This document shows positions 1 through 8,562 of a stretch of 64,000 bases of DNA, in pieces. The DNA comes from Sandaracinaceae bacterium (GTDB lineage Bacteria > Myxococcota_A > Polyangia > Polyangiales > Sandaracinaceae): NCBI GenBank assembly GCA_020633195.1, contig JACKEC010000017.1:735675-799674 (forward strand), written 5' to 3'. The notes beneath the pieces were generated by a model. The model was not told where the DNA came from. It did not search any database and saw only the letters and a list, made by a program, of their open reading frames with translations. The stretch's first letter is position 1, and every line of letters starts with the position of its first letter. The position numbers and the translations under genes are program-made.

Positions 1-2
1 AC

Positions 3-794
3 CACAACTTCTTCAACCGCGAGTGGCGGTTCGACGACAACGAGGCGATCGTGCGCGCCTGCACGACGGGCGAGCAGGTCGGCGCCGCGTCGCAGCGGGG
101 GATGCTCGAGATCGTGCTCTCGGATTGGATCCGCGCGAACGCTGGCGGCGAGGCGCTGCCCGGCTACCTCCGCGCCGACGCCGAGACCCCGGCGCTGGTC
201 GACTTCTGGGCCGACCGCGACCTGGACCTGCGCTGGTCGTACAGCGCGGCCTCGCGCCTCGTGGTCGACGACTTCGCCGGCGCCGGCGCGCCCGACGCCA
301 ACGACCTCGGGGGCGACAACAGCTACTCCGGGATGATCGCGGCGATCACCTGCAGCGGCGGCTGCGCCCGCAACTTCAGCCACCAGGTCGGCGCCGTCCG
401 CCCCGCGTGGCGCGACGACCCCGCGCTGATGAGCTTCGCGATCGGCGACGTCGACGCGAGCCCGTGGGAGGTCCTGTCGATGCGCTTCGCGTCGCGCATC
501 GCGACGATCAACGACGGCGTGATCGAGCACGACCTCGGCGTCCGCGTGCGCGACGCGGCGGGGGTCACCGCGGAGGTGGCGGTCAGCTCCGTCGGCCGCG
601 TCCCGAACGGCTACACGAGCCGCTTCGAGCACGAGGTCCTCAACACCGTGCGCGTCCCCCTCGCCGCGTTCACCGCGGTCGCGCCCACCCTCGACCTCGC
701 CCACCTCGTCGCGATCGAGGTGGACATGCCCATCCCCGGCGGCAACGCCGCGGGCTCCGTGTGGATGAGCGACCTCGAGCTCAGCCAGCCCTGA
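3..794 (+). CDS. C-terminal part of a secreted hydrolase-like protein (partial)
   Basis: The reading frame is open from the left edge to a TGA at 792-794, so the true start lies outside the window. It begins with HNFFNREW, a His-containing segment that resembles the catalytic-His loop of secreted alpha/beta hydrolases of the chlorophyllase/cutinase-like type. That assignment is from memory of such motifs and is tentative. A helical segment follows, then a beta-rich region of about 150 residues with two Cys (ITCSGGC), which could be a carbohydrate-binding-like or accessory domain. It is convergent with the Sel1-repeat gene and is followed by a dispersed inverted repeat. The coding frame is certain; the function is not. 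Confidence 0.6.
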   Translation, partial: HNFFNREWRFDDNEAIVRACTTGEQVGAASQRGMLEIVLSDWIRANAGGEALPGYLRADAETPALVDFWADRDLDLRWSYSAASRLVVDDFAGAGAPDANDLGGDNSYSGMIAAITCSGGCARNFSHQVGAVRPAWRDDPALMSFAIGDVDASPWEVLSMRFASRIATINDGVIEHDLGVRVRDAAGVTAEVAVSSVGRVPNGYTSRFEHEVLNTVRVPLAAFTAVAPTLDLAHLVAIEVDMPIPGGNAAGSVWMSDLELSQP

Positions 795-836
795 GCGCGA
801 GCGAGCGCTCGCACGTATGACGGCGCAGATACGGGG

Positions 837-986
837 GATTTCGCGCAAAGGGCGCGAAGGGAGCCAAGGGGAGAGGGGGCGCGAGCCGCGGGCTGGTCGT
901 CGAATGGCGACCCCCGTCGAGGCGCCTGGCGTCCCGAATCGAGAAAACCTCTTTGCCCCCTTTCGCGTTCCTTTTGCGCGAAATTC
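837..986. repeat. Dispersed inverted-repeat element, copy 1
   Basis: The left arm at 838-876 (ATTTCGCGCAAAGGG, then CGCGAAGG and CCAAGG) is imperfectly repeated in inverse at 948-985 (CCCCCTTTCGCG, then TTTTGCGCGAAAT). About 70 bp separate the arms. The same arm sequence recurs at 39667-39831. It lies between two convergent genes and encodes no protein. Confidence 0.7.
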
Positions 987-1025
987 GGGCAGCCCGGGAC
1001 CGCGCAGCGGTGCCGCGGCTGGATC

Positions 1026-2231
1026 TCAGGAGCCGCCGAGCGTGGCCTCGAGGCGGCACGACATGGAGCCGACGCGGACGGCGCGGACGCGGCGGGCGAC
1101 GCAGCGGCCGGCGGGGCCGGTGGCGCTCGCGTCGGTGACGCGGCCCGCGCGCAGCTCGAGCGAGAGGCTCGCCTCGCCGCTGCCGCAGCTCCGGGTCTCG
1201 TGGGCGACGGCGGTAAGGATCGCGGTGACCTCGAGCAGGCCGCAGCTCGCCTGGACGTCGCGGAAGCGGCTGCCGTCGAGGGTCAGCGAGCCCATGCGCG
1301 TGGACCAGCGCGGCCCCTCCGCGGTCGGCGGCGCTTCGGGCGCGCGGCCGCCGGCGCGAGGGGAGGGCGCCGCCTCGATCTGGCGCAGATTGTTGCACGC
1401 GACCGGCTGACCCGCGTCGCACGCGCGCCGGAAGAGCGGCATCGCGGCCGCGCGGTCCTGCGGGACGCCGCGCCCCTCGTAGAGCGCGGAGCCGTGGTTG
1501 AGGCAGGCGTCGCGGTCGCCGCCCTCGCACGCGCGATGGAACAGCGGCACCGCGGCGGCCGGGTCGGCGGCGCCGCCGAGCCCGTCGCGCACGAGCATCC
1601 CGAGCACCGAGCAGCCGCGCATCTGGCCCGCGTCGCACGCGGAGCGCAGCACGGCCCGCGCTCGCGGCGGATCCTGCAGGGCCTCGGGGCCGTTCACGAG
1701 CAGGATGCCGAGGTTCACGCACCCGAGCTGATCGCCGCCCTCGCAGGCCCGGGTGAGGAGGCCGCGCGCGGCCGCGGGATCGGCCGGGCCGCCGCGGCCG
1801 TTCATGCGCATGACGCCCAGGAGACCGCAGCCCTCGACGTCGCCGAGCTCGCAGGCTCGCGCCCACAGCGCCACCGCGGTGGCGGGCTCCTCGGGGCCGC
1901 CTCGGTCGCCGTCGAACAGCCGGCCGAGGACCACGCAGACGCGCGCGTGGCCGAGGTCGCAGGCGCGCCGGCCGGCGACCCGCGCGGCCGCGAAGTCGCG
2001 CGTGACCCCCTCGCCGTTCGCGAGGAGCTCGAACACCCCCGCGCAGCCGGCCGCGTCGTTCGCGGCGCACGCGCGATCGAAGAGCGGTCGCGCGCGGGCG
2101 TAGTCGCCGGCGCGCTGCGCGGCCCAGCCCTGCTCCGCGAGCGCCGCCGGGGACTGAGCGACGGCCGCCGAAGGCAGGGCGCCGAGGAGGAGCGCGGCGA
2201 GGACCGCGCGCGTGGTGTCGATGGGGGACAT
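1026..2231 (-). CDS. Secreted Sel1-repeat protein
   Basis: A 401-residue protein starting at ATG 2231; a GTG start at 2249 is possible but adds six residues before a normal signal peptide. A hydrophobic stretch ending AVAQS suggests Sec export. Residues about 35-270 carry at least six Sel1-type repeats of the form GDxxGCxxLGxxxxxGxG/AxDPAxAxxLxxRACxxG, each with paired Cys likely to form disulfides, as in HcpA-like proteins. The roughly 110-residue C-terminal domain has five more Cys and no family I can name. Sel1 proteins usually scaffold protein-protein contacts. It is divergent from the lipoprotein gene at 2322. Confidence 0.85.
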   Translation of the reverse strand: MSPIDTTRAVLAALLLGALPSAAVAQSPAALAEQGWAAQRAGDYARARPLFDRACAANDAAGCAGVFELLANGEGVTRDFAAARVAGRRACDLGHARVCVVLGRLFDGDRGGPEEPATAVALWARACELGDVEGCGLLGVMRMNGRGGPADPAAARGLLTRACEGGDQLGCVNLGILLVNGPEALQDPPRARAVLRSACDAGQMRGCSVLGMLVRDGLGGAADPAAAVPLFHRACEGGDRDACLNHGSALYEGRGVPQDRAAAMPLFRRACDAGQPVACNNLRQIEAAPSPRAGGRAPEAPPTAEGPRWSTRMGSLTLDGSRFRDVQASCGLLEVTAILTAVAHETRSCGSGEASLSLELRAGRVTDASATGPAGRCVARRVRAVRVGSMSCRLEATLGGS

Positions 2232-2321
2232 CGTGGGAGCATGCCGCACGTGCGCCCGATCCCCGTCGCGTCAATCCCCGCGCGGGGGACTTCGGCGCCT
2301 TCGCGGACGTAATCCAACCCG

Positions 2322-3416
2322 ATGTCGCGCTGGATCCATCGGAGCTCGCTGGCGCTCGCGCTCGTCGCCTGCGGCGAGCCCTCGACCGTGACGCCTCCGG
2401 CTCCCGCGGAGCCACCGCCTGAGGTCGAGCCCGCGCCCGAGCCGGAGCCCGAGCCCGAGCCCGAGCCCGCGGCGAGCGAGCGGCCCTGGCGCTGGTTCCA
2501 CACCGGCCCCGAGCGCGACACGGGGATGTTCGGCGACGGCGCCGTCCACGACCACACCGCGATGCCGATCGTCGGCGACCCGCGGCGGTTCGTGGTGTCG
2601 CGCGAGGGGACCGCGCTGATCGTGACGCGCGAGAACCGCAGCTCCTTCGATCCGCCGGTCGAGCCCGCGTGGACGCGCCGCTATGACGCCGGCGCGACGG
2701 GCGATCCCGTGATCGGGACCAGCGCGGTCGACGAGCTCGTCGCCGCCGCGCCGACCGAGGACGGCTACGTGGTCCTCTCGATCGATCCGGCGGACGGCGC
2801 GCTGCGCTGGCTCGTCGCCGAGGCGCGCGACGGAGCCGGCCCCGTCGAGCTCGACCTGGCGGAGCCCGAGCCGATCGTCGTCTACGTCCGGGCCGCGTCC
2901 GGGGCCTACGTGCACGAGCTCGCCGGCGACACGGGAGCGCTGGTCGCGCGCGCGTCCTTCGGCCCCGAGGTCCGGCACGACGCGTTCGCGTTGCCCGCGC
3001 CGCGTTCGTTCGCGCGCGGACACACCTCACCCGAGGGCTACCGGCTCGTCCGTGAGGGCCGCACCGGGATCGCCATCGAGGACGACCTCGTCCGGACGAT
3101 CTTGAGCGAGAACGACCCCTTCTCCGACCACGCCGCGATGCTCGCGCTCGACGACCTCGTGGTCGTCGTCACCTACTGCTCGGGCGCGTCCGGCGCGACC
3201 GCCTATGGCATCGAGCGGCCCGGCGGTCGCAAGCGCTGGACGGTGAGCCCCGGCTCCATCGGCTCCATCGGTCACTCGCGCTACGGCAACGACGTCCGCG
3301 TCGTGCGCGAGGGCCCGCACGCCGTCGTCTACGCCAACGAGTCGGCCGGCGACTACGTCGGCGTCATCGACCCCGTCGCCGGCCGCCTCCTCGGCTACGA
3401 GGTCTGGCGCCGCTAG
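2322..3416 (+). CDS. Lipoprotein with predicted beta-propeller (PQQ-like) domain
   Basis: 364 residues. The N-terminus ends in a lipobox (LVAC, Cys at 17), so it is probably lipid-anchored. A Pro/Glu linker of repeated PE units covers residues about 25-50. The remainder alternates strand-like segments with motifs such as DPADGALRW and DTGALVARASF, which resemble blades of PQQ/WD-type propellers. No catalytic residues are recognised. The gene ends directly at a strong hairpin (3418-3484) shared with the convergent DCC-family gene. Cellular role unknown. Confidence 0.7.
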   Translation: MSRWIHRSSLALALVACGEPSTVTPPAPAEPPPEVEPAPEPEPEPEPEPAASERPWRWFHTGPERDTGMFGDGAVHDHTAMPIVGDPRRFVVSREGTALIVTRENRSSFDPPVEPAWTRRYDAGATGDPVIGTSAVDELVAAAPTEDGYVVLSIDPADGALRWLVAEARDGAGPVELDLAEPEPIVVYVRAASGAYVHELAGDTGALVARASFGPEVRHDAFALPAPRSFARGHTSPEGYRLVREGRTGIAIEDDLVRTILSENDPFSDHAAMLALDDLVVVVTYCSGASGATAYGIERPGGRKRWTVSPGSIGSIGHSRYGNDVRVVREGPHAVVYANESAGDYVGVIDPVAGRLLGYEVWRR

Positions 3417-3417
3417 C

Positions 3418-3484
3418 GGGGACGATCCTCTTCGTTTTCTTCATCGCGCGCGCTTCGAAGAAGAGAGTGAAGAGGATCGTCCCC
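3418..3484. terminator. Long hairpin between convergent genes, also a dispersed repeat unit
   Basis: GGGGACGATCCTCTTC (3418-3433) is perfectly inverted at 3469-3484, with an inner TTCTTC/GAAGAA pairing. It begins two bases after the stop of the upstream gene and ends one base before the convergent gene, so it may act as a bidirectional terminator. One arm recurs inside a coding region at 18983-19007, which marks it as a repeat family. Confidence 0.65.
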
Positions 3485-3485
3485 G

Positions 3486-3881
3486 TCATTCGAGGAAGCG
3501 GGCGCGGGTGGCTTCGTCGGGCACGACGCAGGCGTCGGCCTGGCCGAAGAGGCGATAGCGGATCCGCGCGAAGCCTCGGTAGAAGAGGTTCAGGAGAAAG
3601 AGCGGGACCAGCTTCATCGGCCACGCCAGCCACAGCAGCGAGGGCCAGATCTCTCGGCCCGCCGCGCCGTCGACGAGCAGCCGCTCGTGGTCGGTGCCGA
3701 CGCCGTCGACGAGGTAGATGGCGTCGACGTCCACCGCCTCGCCGTGCGCGGCGAGGAGCGCGCGCGCCCGGGGGCCTTGCAGGTGGGCGAAGTGGAAGCG
3801 CCCGCGCCGGTCGAGGCGCAGCAGGGTGGCGACCAGGCGATTGCAGAACAGGCAGGTACCGTCGACCAAGATCACGCGCAT
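3486..3881 (-). CDS. DCC-family (DUF393) thiol-disulfide oxidoreductase-like protein
   Basis: 131 residues, the usual size for DUF393. The N-terminal signature DGTCLFC (Cys10, Cys13) is the DCC family motif after the first strand of a thioredoxin-like fold. A hydrophobic stretch near residues 80-100 (LLWLAWPMKLVPLFLLNLFY) is also typical. The family is predicted to handle dithiol/disulfide exchange, but no substrate is established. It lies 43 bp downstream of the desaturase gene on the same strand and may be co-transcribed. Confidence 0.9.
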   Translation of the reverse strand: MRVILVDGTCLFCNRLVATLLRLDRRGRFHFAHLQGPRARALLAAHGEAVDVDAIYLVDGVGTDHERLLVDGAAGREIWPSLLWLAWPMKLVPLFLLNLFYRGFARIRYRLFGQADACVVPDEATRARFLE

Positions 3882-3924
3882 GGAGAGACCACGCGCGCGG
3901 CGCCCGGATCGTTACGGCAGCGCG

Positions 3925-4839
3925 CTACGGCGCCAGCGAGGTGCGCGCGGCGGCGAGGTCGCCCACGCGGTCGTCGACGCGGTCGGGCGCGGCGCGGCGC
4001 TTCTTCAGCGCGTCGAGGCGGCGGCCCTCGTCGAGGACTCGCTGCGGCGGCATCTTGAGGTTCCAGACCAGACCCACCGCGGCCAGCGCGCGGAGCACGT
4101 AGTACGTGATGTCGATCTCGTACCAGTAGAAGCCCTGCCGGACGCTGTTCATGTAGTGGTGGTGGTTGTTGTGCCAGCCCTCGCCGAGGGTGAGCAGCGC
4201 GAGCCACAGGTTGTTGCGGCTGGTGTCCTTGGTCTCGAAGCGGCGGCCGCCCCACACGTGACAAAGCGAGTTGATCACGTACGTCGCGTGCCACGCCATC
4301 ACCTGGCTCAGGAAGAAGCCGATGAACAGCCCCGGCCAGCCGAAGAACACGACGCTCGCGATGCCGAGCAGGACCGTCGGGACCAGGTGCCAGCGGTCGA
4401 GCCAGCGCAGCTCCGGGTACTTCGCGAAGTCCTGGATGCGCTTCCAGTCGGTCTCGCCGCTGTCGGCGAAGACCCAGCCGACGTGCGCGTGCCAGAAGCC
4501 GTCCTGCTCGGGCGAGTGGAGGTCGCGCTCGCCGTCGCTGTAGAGGTGGTGGGCGCGGTGGTGCGCCGCCCACCAGAGCGGCCCGCGCTGCGTCGAGGTG
4601 ACCGCGCAGACGGCGAGCACGAACTGGAACCAGCGGCTGGTCTCGTAGGTCCGGTGCGAGAAGTAGCGGTGGTAGACCGCGGTGACCGCCCACATCCGGA
4701 ACCAGAAGAGCCCCAGGCACAGCGCCACGGCCTGCCAGGTCACCCCCGACCAGAGCGCGAGGAACGGCATCAGGTGGACGATGAACCAGGGGATCGCGCT
4801 CTTGAAGTCGTATCGATGGGTGCGCGGCGTGGCGGGCAT
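3925..4839 (-). CDS. Membrane fatty-acid (acyl-CoA delta-9) desaturase
   Basis: 304 residues with the complete histidine set of integral-membrane di-iron desaturases: HRYFSH (57-62), HHRAHH (93-98) and HNNHH (223-227). Hydrophobic segments surround these at about 18-55, 70-85 and 155-185. The HNNHH form and overall length match the stearoyl-CoA desaturase branch rather than plant-type acyl-ACP enzymes. It should insert a cis double bond in saturated acyl chains to adjust membrane fluidity. The upstream region holds phased GGTCA repeats (4873-4919) that could be its operator. Confidence 0.92.
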   Translation of the reverse strand: MPATPRTHRYDFKSAIPWFIVHLMPFLALWSGVTWQAVALCLGLFWFRMWAVTAVYHRYFSHRTYETSRWFQFVLAVCAVTSTQRGPLWWAAHHRAHHLYSDGERDLHSPEQDGFWHAHVGWVFADSGETDWKRIQDFAKYPELRWLDRWHLVPTVLLGIASVVFFGWPGLFIGFFLSQVMAWHATYVINSLCHVWGGRRFETKDTSRNNLWLALLTLGEGWHNNHHHYMNSVRQGFYWYEIDITYYVLRALAAVGLVWNLKMPPQRVLDEGRRLDALKKRRAAPDRVDDRVGDLAAARTSLAP

Positions 4840-4872
4840 GAGCTCAAGCTAGGAGATCGCCTCGCGCCCCGC

Positions 4873-4919
4873 GGTCATCGTTCGGTCAGGTCAGGTCACC
4901 GTTTGGTCAGGGTCTGTCA
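4873..4919 (-). promoter_or_regulatory. Phased GGTCA direct repeats upstream of the desaturase
   Basis: GGTCA occurs at 4873, 4884, 4889, 4894 and 4905, with spacings of 11, 5, 5 and 11 bp; a further GTCA starts at 4916. The first repeat is 34 bp upstream of the desaturase start codon. Spacing of 5 and 11 bp is near half and one helical turn, as expected of a multi-site operator. The binding protein is unknown. Confidence 0.4.
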
Positions 4920-4998
4920 CGGGCTCGTAATTCCCCGATTCCGACAATGATCCTGGAGGTTTCGGCGCTATCCGTGACTCGCCATACTTCCCTCGGAT

Positions 4999-5019
4999 CG
5001 GGCACGGGCACGGGCACGG
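4999..5019. repeat. Short (GGGCAC)n tract, copy 1
   Basis: Just over three tandem copies of the hexamer GGGCAC. The same hexamer, next to the same type of hairpin at a gene 3' end, recurs around 23468-23605. Confidence 0.7.
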
Positions 5020-5022
5020 TCC

Positions 5023-5045
5023 GCAGGGCGCTTCCAGCGCCCTGC
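5023..5045 (-). terminator. Hairpin at the end of the response-regulator gene
   Basis: GCAGGGCGCT and AGCGCCCTGC form a perfect 10-bp stem around a TCC loop, abutting the TAG stop of the response regulator. No U-run follows, so this may be a Rho-independent-like stem or simply a 3' stabiliser. Confidence 0.55.
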
Positions 5046-5749
5046 TAAGGCATGAACTTGTAGCCGGCGCCGCGCACGCTCAGGAAGTGCTTCGGGTCGG
5101 TCGGGTCGTCCTCGAAGTGGCGCCGCAGCCGGGAGATGAAGTTGTCGATCGTTCGCGACGAGTGGCTGCGCAGCTTCCAGACCTTCTCGAGCAGCTCGGT
5201 CCGGCTGATGACGCGGCCGGGGTTCGCCACGAAGTAGCGCAGCAGGTCGAGCTCGAGGCGGGTCAGCTCGATGCGGGCGCCGTCGACGGTGACCTCGTGC
5301 GCGTCGAACGCGATCTGCGCGCGCCCGAACGACGCCGCCTGCGGCGCGCCCCCGCCGTTCTGCGCCCACGCCTGTCGCCGCAGCATCGAGCCCACGCGGG
5401 CGAGCAGCTCGTCGAGGTCGAAGGGCTTGACCACGTAGTCGTCGGCGCCCGACTCGAGCCCGCGCACCCGATCGTCGGCGGACCCGCGCGCGGTCAGCAT
5501 GATCACCGGCGTGTAGTTCCCGCTGTCGCGGATCTTCCGGCACAGCTCGAAGCCGTTCTTGTCCGGGAGCATCACGTCGAGGACGATCACCGAGTAGCGG
5601 TCGGGGCGCAGGAGCTTCTCGCCCGCCTCGCGCGCGGTCCCCGCGATGTCGACCTCGTAGCCCTCGAGCTCGAGGTTGAGCTTGAGCCCCGCGGCGAGGT
5701 GCTCCTCGTCCTCGACGACGAGGATGCGTTGGGGGGTGTCGGTGGTCAC
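5045..5749 (-). CDS. OmpR/PhoB-family response regulator
   Basis: 234 residues from a GTG at 5749 that overlaps the histidine kinase stop codon (GTGA). The receiver domain (about 7-120) has the acidic pocket (VVEDEE), the phospho-acceptor Asp58 in VLDVMLPDKNGF, a switch Thr in MLTARG and Lys in VVKPFD. A winged-helix DNA-binding domain follows (about 140-232), including LTRLELDLLRYF and RTIDNFISRLRRHFE. The kinase encoded just upstream in the same operon is the obvious partner. Target genes are not evident from the sequence. Confidence 0.93.
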   Translation of the reverse strand: MTTDTPQRILVVEDEEHLAAGLKLNLELEGYEVDIAGTAREAGEKLLRPDRYSVIVLDVMLPDKNGFELCRKIRDSGNYTPVIMLTARGSADDRVRGLESGADDYVVKPFDLDELLARVGSMLRRQAWAQNGGGAPQAASFGRAQIAFDAHEVTVDGARIELTRLELDLLRYFVANPGRVISRTELLEKVWKLRSHSSRTIDNFISRLRRHFEDDPTDPKHFLSVRGAGYKFMP

Positions 5750-6690
5750 GCGGGCTGGGGTTTCACGTTCGAGGGCAGGGTGACGCGCATCGTGGTGCCC
5801 GTGCCGGGCCCCTCGGAGTCCGCCTCGACCTTCCCGCCGAGGCTTCGCACGAGCGCCCATACCACGAACAGGCCCAGACCGGTCCCCTTGCGGCTGCGCA
5901 CGGTCTCCGCGGGCACGCGATAGAAGCGGTGGAACACCCGCTTGAGGTCCTCGGCGGGGATCCCGATGCCGCGGTCCGAGACCTCGAGCACGAGCGCCTT
6001 CGACGCCTCCTTGGCGCCGATCCGCACGTCGACCGCGTCGGCCTCCGAGTACTTCACCGCGTTGTCGATCAGGTTGCGCACGACGACCGCGAGCGCGGCG
6101 CGGTCGGTGAGGAGCACGAGGTCGTCGTCGACCTCCACCCGGACCGCGTCGTCGGCGAGCTTGTGCTGCGCCCGGACGCTCGCGGCGCACTCCTCGACGA
6201 GCTCCGCGAGCACCACGTCGTCCTGCTGCATGTGGACGCGGTCGTGGTCGTGGGCGAGCCGGCTCGCTTGCAGGATGTCGTCGACGAAGCGGCGGAGCCG
6301 GTCGACGTCGTCGAGCATCATCTCGCGCAGGTACTCGCGCTTGGACTCGTCGAGCCCCGGCCGCGCCAGCGTCTGCAGGCCCAGCTTGATCGACGACAGC
6401 GGCGTCTTCAGCTCGTGGGTGACCGAGTCGATGAAGCTGTCCTGCCGGCGCACCTCGAGGATCTCGCGGCCCAGGAACACCGCGAACATGATCATCTGGA
6501 CCGACAGCGTGATGAACGCGACCACGCCGCCGACGAGCAGCCAGATGTTGGTCGCGATGTCGTCGCCCTGCGCGAGGTTCCCCGCGAACACGAGCGTCCA
6601 GCCGACGAGCAGCGCGATCGCGATCGGCAGGGCGATCGACGCCATGATGATCGGGGTCGACAGCGACGGGAGGTTGCGGCGGCGCGCCAT
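5746..6690 (-). CDS. Sensor histidine kinase with two membrane segments and no large sensor domain
   Basis: 314 residues. Two hydrophobic segments (about 14-36 and 48-73) are joined by only about 12 residues, so there is almost no extracytoplasmic sensor. The dimerisation/phosphoacceptor helix has His92 in SVTHELKTPLSS. The ATPase domain shows the N box (NLIDNAVKYSE), G1 (SDRGIGIP) and G2 (GTGLGLFVVWAL). It should autophosphorylate and pass the phosphate to the response regulator whose start overlaps its stop by 4 bp. The signal is probably sensed in or at the membrane. Confidence 0.92.
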   Translation of the reverse strand: MARRRNLPSLSTPIIMASIALPIAIALLVGWTLVFAGNLAQGDDIATNIWLLVGGVVAFITLSVQMIMFAVFLGREILEVRRQDSFIDSVTHELKTPLSSIKLGLQTLARPGLDESKREYLREMMLDDVDRLRRFVDDILQASRLAHDHDRVHMQQDDVVLAELVEECAASVRAQHKLADDAVRVEVDDDLVLLTDRAALAVVVRNLIDNAVKYSEADAVDVRIGAKEASKALVLEVSDRGIGIPAEDLKRVFHRFYRVPAETVRSRKGTGLGLFVVWALVRSLGGKVEADSEGPGTGTTMRVTLPSNVKPQPA

Positions 6691-6917
6691 GGGGTGTGGC
6701 GATTATGGGGTCGCGCCCCCGACGGGCGCCAGGGGCGCCGAGACCCTCGGGCCGCCCAACCAGCCGCGCCCGTGCTCTGTCACGCCCCCGCACGGCCTCA
6801 TGCACCACCGATGCGGCCGCGGTTTCATGCTGTTTCAGCGGCGCCGCGGCGACGGGCGCGCGAGGCGCGGCACACGGCTTGCTCGATGCGAGGGTGTCCT
6901 ACCGAAGGAGAGACCCC

Positions 6918-7064
6918 ATGTGTGTTCGCATCACCTGCCCCCGCTGCTCCAAGCCCAGCTACGCCGGCTGCGGCGCCCACGTCGAGGCCGTCCTCGGCAA
7001 CGTCCCGAAGGCCGACCGTTGCCGATGCCACGAGGTGCAGAAGCCGGCGCGCGACAGGAGGTAG
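6918..7064 (+). CDS. Small conserved zinc-ribbon-like protein
   Basis: 48 residues from ATG 6918, chosen because AAGGAGAG lies at a proper distance upstream. Cys residues in CPRCSK, AGCGAHV and CRCHE could bind a metal. The pattern CPxCxKxxxAGCGxHVxxVLxxVPxxxRC resembles a small protein found widely in actinobacteria and other bacteria, whose function I do not know. It is convergent with the P450 gene, with four bases between them. Confidence 0.7.
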   Translation: MCVRITCPRCSKPSYAGCGAHVEAVLGNVPKADRCRCHEVQKPARDRR

Positions 7065-7068
7065 GTCG

Positions 7069-8562
7069 CTAGACCTTGCGCGCGATCACCTTCACGCCGT
7101 GCTTCGGTCGCAGCGTCACGAGCGCCTCGGGCTCCACGCGCTGGCCGGGGACCAGCTCGAGGTGGAAGCGCGAGGCCAGCGTCGCGAGGATCAAGACGCC
7201 CTCCATCATCGCGAAGCCGTGGCCGATGCACATGCGCCGGCCGCCGCCGAACGGGAAGAACGCGAACGGATCGATCGACTTCATGTCGCGGAAGCGCTCG
7301 GGGTCGAAGCCCTCCGGATCGGGCCAGACGTCCGGGTGCCGGTGCACGACCCACGGGCTCAGGAACATCCGGCTCCCGCCCTCGATCGCGTAGCCGCCGA
7401 GCTCGGTGTCGACGCGCGGCGAGCGCGCCATGATCCACGCGGGCGGGTAGAGCCGCATCGCCTCGTTGAAGACCATCCGCGTGTACTCGAGCGCGCGGTA
7501 GTCGTCGGCGGTGGGCGGCCGACCGCCGAGCACGCCGCGCACCTCCTCGCGCATCCGCCGCGCGACCTCGGGGTGCTTGCCGAGCAGGTAGAACGTCCAG
7601 CTCAGCGCCGTCGCCGTGGTCTCGTGGCCCGCGAGGAACATCGTCATGACCTCGTCGCGGAGCTGCCGGTCGTCCATCGACTCGCCGGTGTCGTCGTCGA
7701 CGGTGTCGAGGAGCATCGAGAGCAGGTCCTCGCCGTGGACCCCGCTGCGCCGCCGCTCCTGGATGATCGAGTGCACCGCGCCGTCGAGGACCTCGCGGTG
7801 CCTCGCGAAGCGCCGGTTCGCCGGCGTCGGCCACGCCTCCGGCGCCTGCAGCACGCGGCGGAAGCGCCGGTTCATCTCGCCGCTGATGTAGGAGACCGCC
7901 TCGCCGATGCGGTCGGCGTCCTCGGTGGGCGCCGTGCCCAGCAACGTCTCTTGCACGATGCGGAGCGTGAGCCGCATCATGTCGCGCGACACATCGAAGG
8001 GCTCGTCGCGCCGCGCCCACTCGTCGCCGAGCTCGGTCGCGGCGGTCACCATGCGCTCGCCGAAGCCGTCGATGCGCCGCTTGTGGAAGGCCGGCTGTGC
8101 GATCCGCCGCTGCCGCAGCCAGAACTCGCCCTCGGACACGAGCAGCCCGTTGCCGAGGATCTTCGAGAGGTTCCGGCGGCCCTGGATCGGCTTCACGAAG
8201 TCGCGGTGCCGGTCCTTGAGGACCTCGCGCACGAGATCGGGGTGGCTCACGAGGTGGCAGTTGATGGCGCCGAGCCGGACGCGCGCCACGTCCCCGACCT
8301 CCGCGCGCCAGCGCAGGAACGCGGTGAGCGGGTCGCCCACGCCCTCGCGCAGGTGGCCGAGCACGGGGTCGGCGCCGCTCGGCACGGGCGCCCGCCGCGC
8401 CGCGGGGATCGGATCGATGGGGCGCAAGACGTTCTGCACCGCGTCGCGCATCGACTCGAGGAAGAACGAGCGGAACATCCCCTCCTGCTGCTCGAGATCG
8501 ATGGTGTCCGGGCTCGTGGCCTGGCGGCGGCGGGGGGCGGCGTCGGTGGGCGTTGACATCAT
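7069..8562 (-). CDS. Cytochrome P450 monooxygenase
   Basis: 497 residues from ATG 8562 (ATG 8559 is next in frame), overlapping the upstream TetR stop as ATGA. P450 landmarks are present in order: the I-helix oxygen-activation motif AGHETT, the K-helix ExxR (NEAMR), the PERF-type motif (DPERF) and the heme-thiolate loop FGGGRRMCIGHGFA, with Cys as axial ligand. Length and loop type resemble self-standing bacterial CYPs related to fatty-acid or terpenoid hydroxylases. No ferredoxin or reductase gene is adjacent. Tight coupling to a TetR gene suggests induction by its substrate or a related hydrophobic ligand. Confidence 0.93.
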   Translation of the reverse strand: MMSTPTDAAPRRRQATSPDTIDLEQQEGMFRSFFLESMRDAVQNVLRPIDPIPAARRAPVPSGADPVLGHLREGVGDPLTAFLRWRAEVGDVARVRLGAINCHLVSHPDLVREVLKDRHRDFVKPIQGRRNLSKILGNGLLVSEGEFWLRQRRIAQPAFHKRRIDGFGERMVTAATELGDEWARRDEPFDVSRDMMRLTLRIVQETLLGTAPTEDADRIGEAVSYISGEMNRRFRRVLQAPEAWPTPANRRFARHREVLDGAVHSIIQERRRSGVHGEDLLSMLLDTVDDDTGESMDDRQLRDEVMTMFLAGHETTATALSWTFYLLGKHPEVARRMREEVRGVLGGRPPTADDYRALEYTRMVFNEAMRLYPPAWIMARSPRVDTELGGYAIEGGSRMFLSPWVVHRHPDVWPDPEGFDPERFRDMKSIDPFAFFPFGGGRRMCIGHGFAMMEGVLILATLASRFHLELVPGQRVEPEALVTLRPKHGVKVIARKV

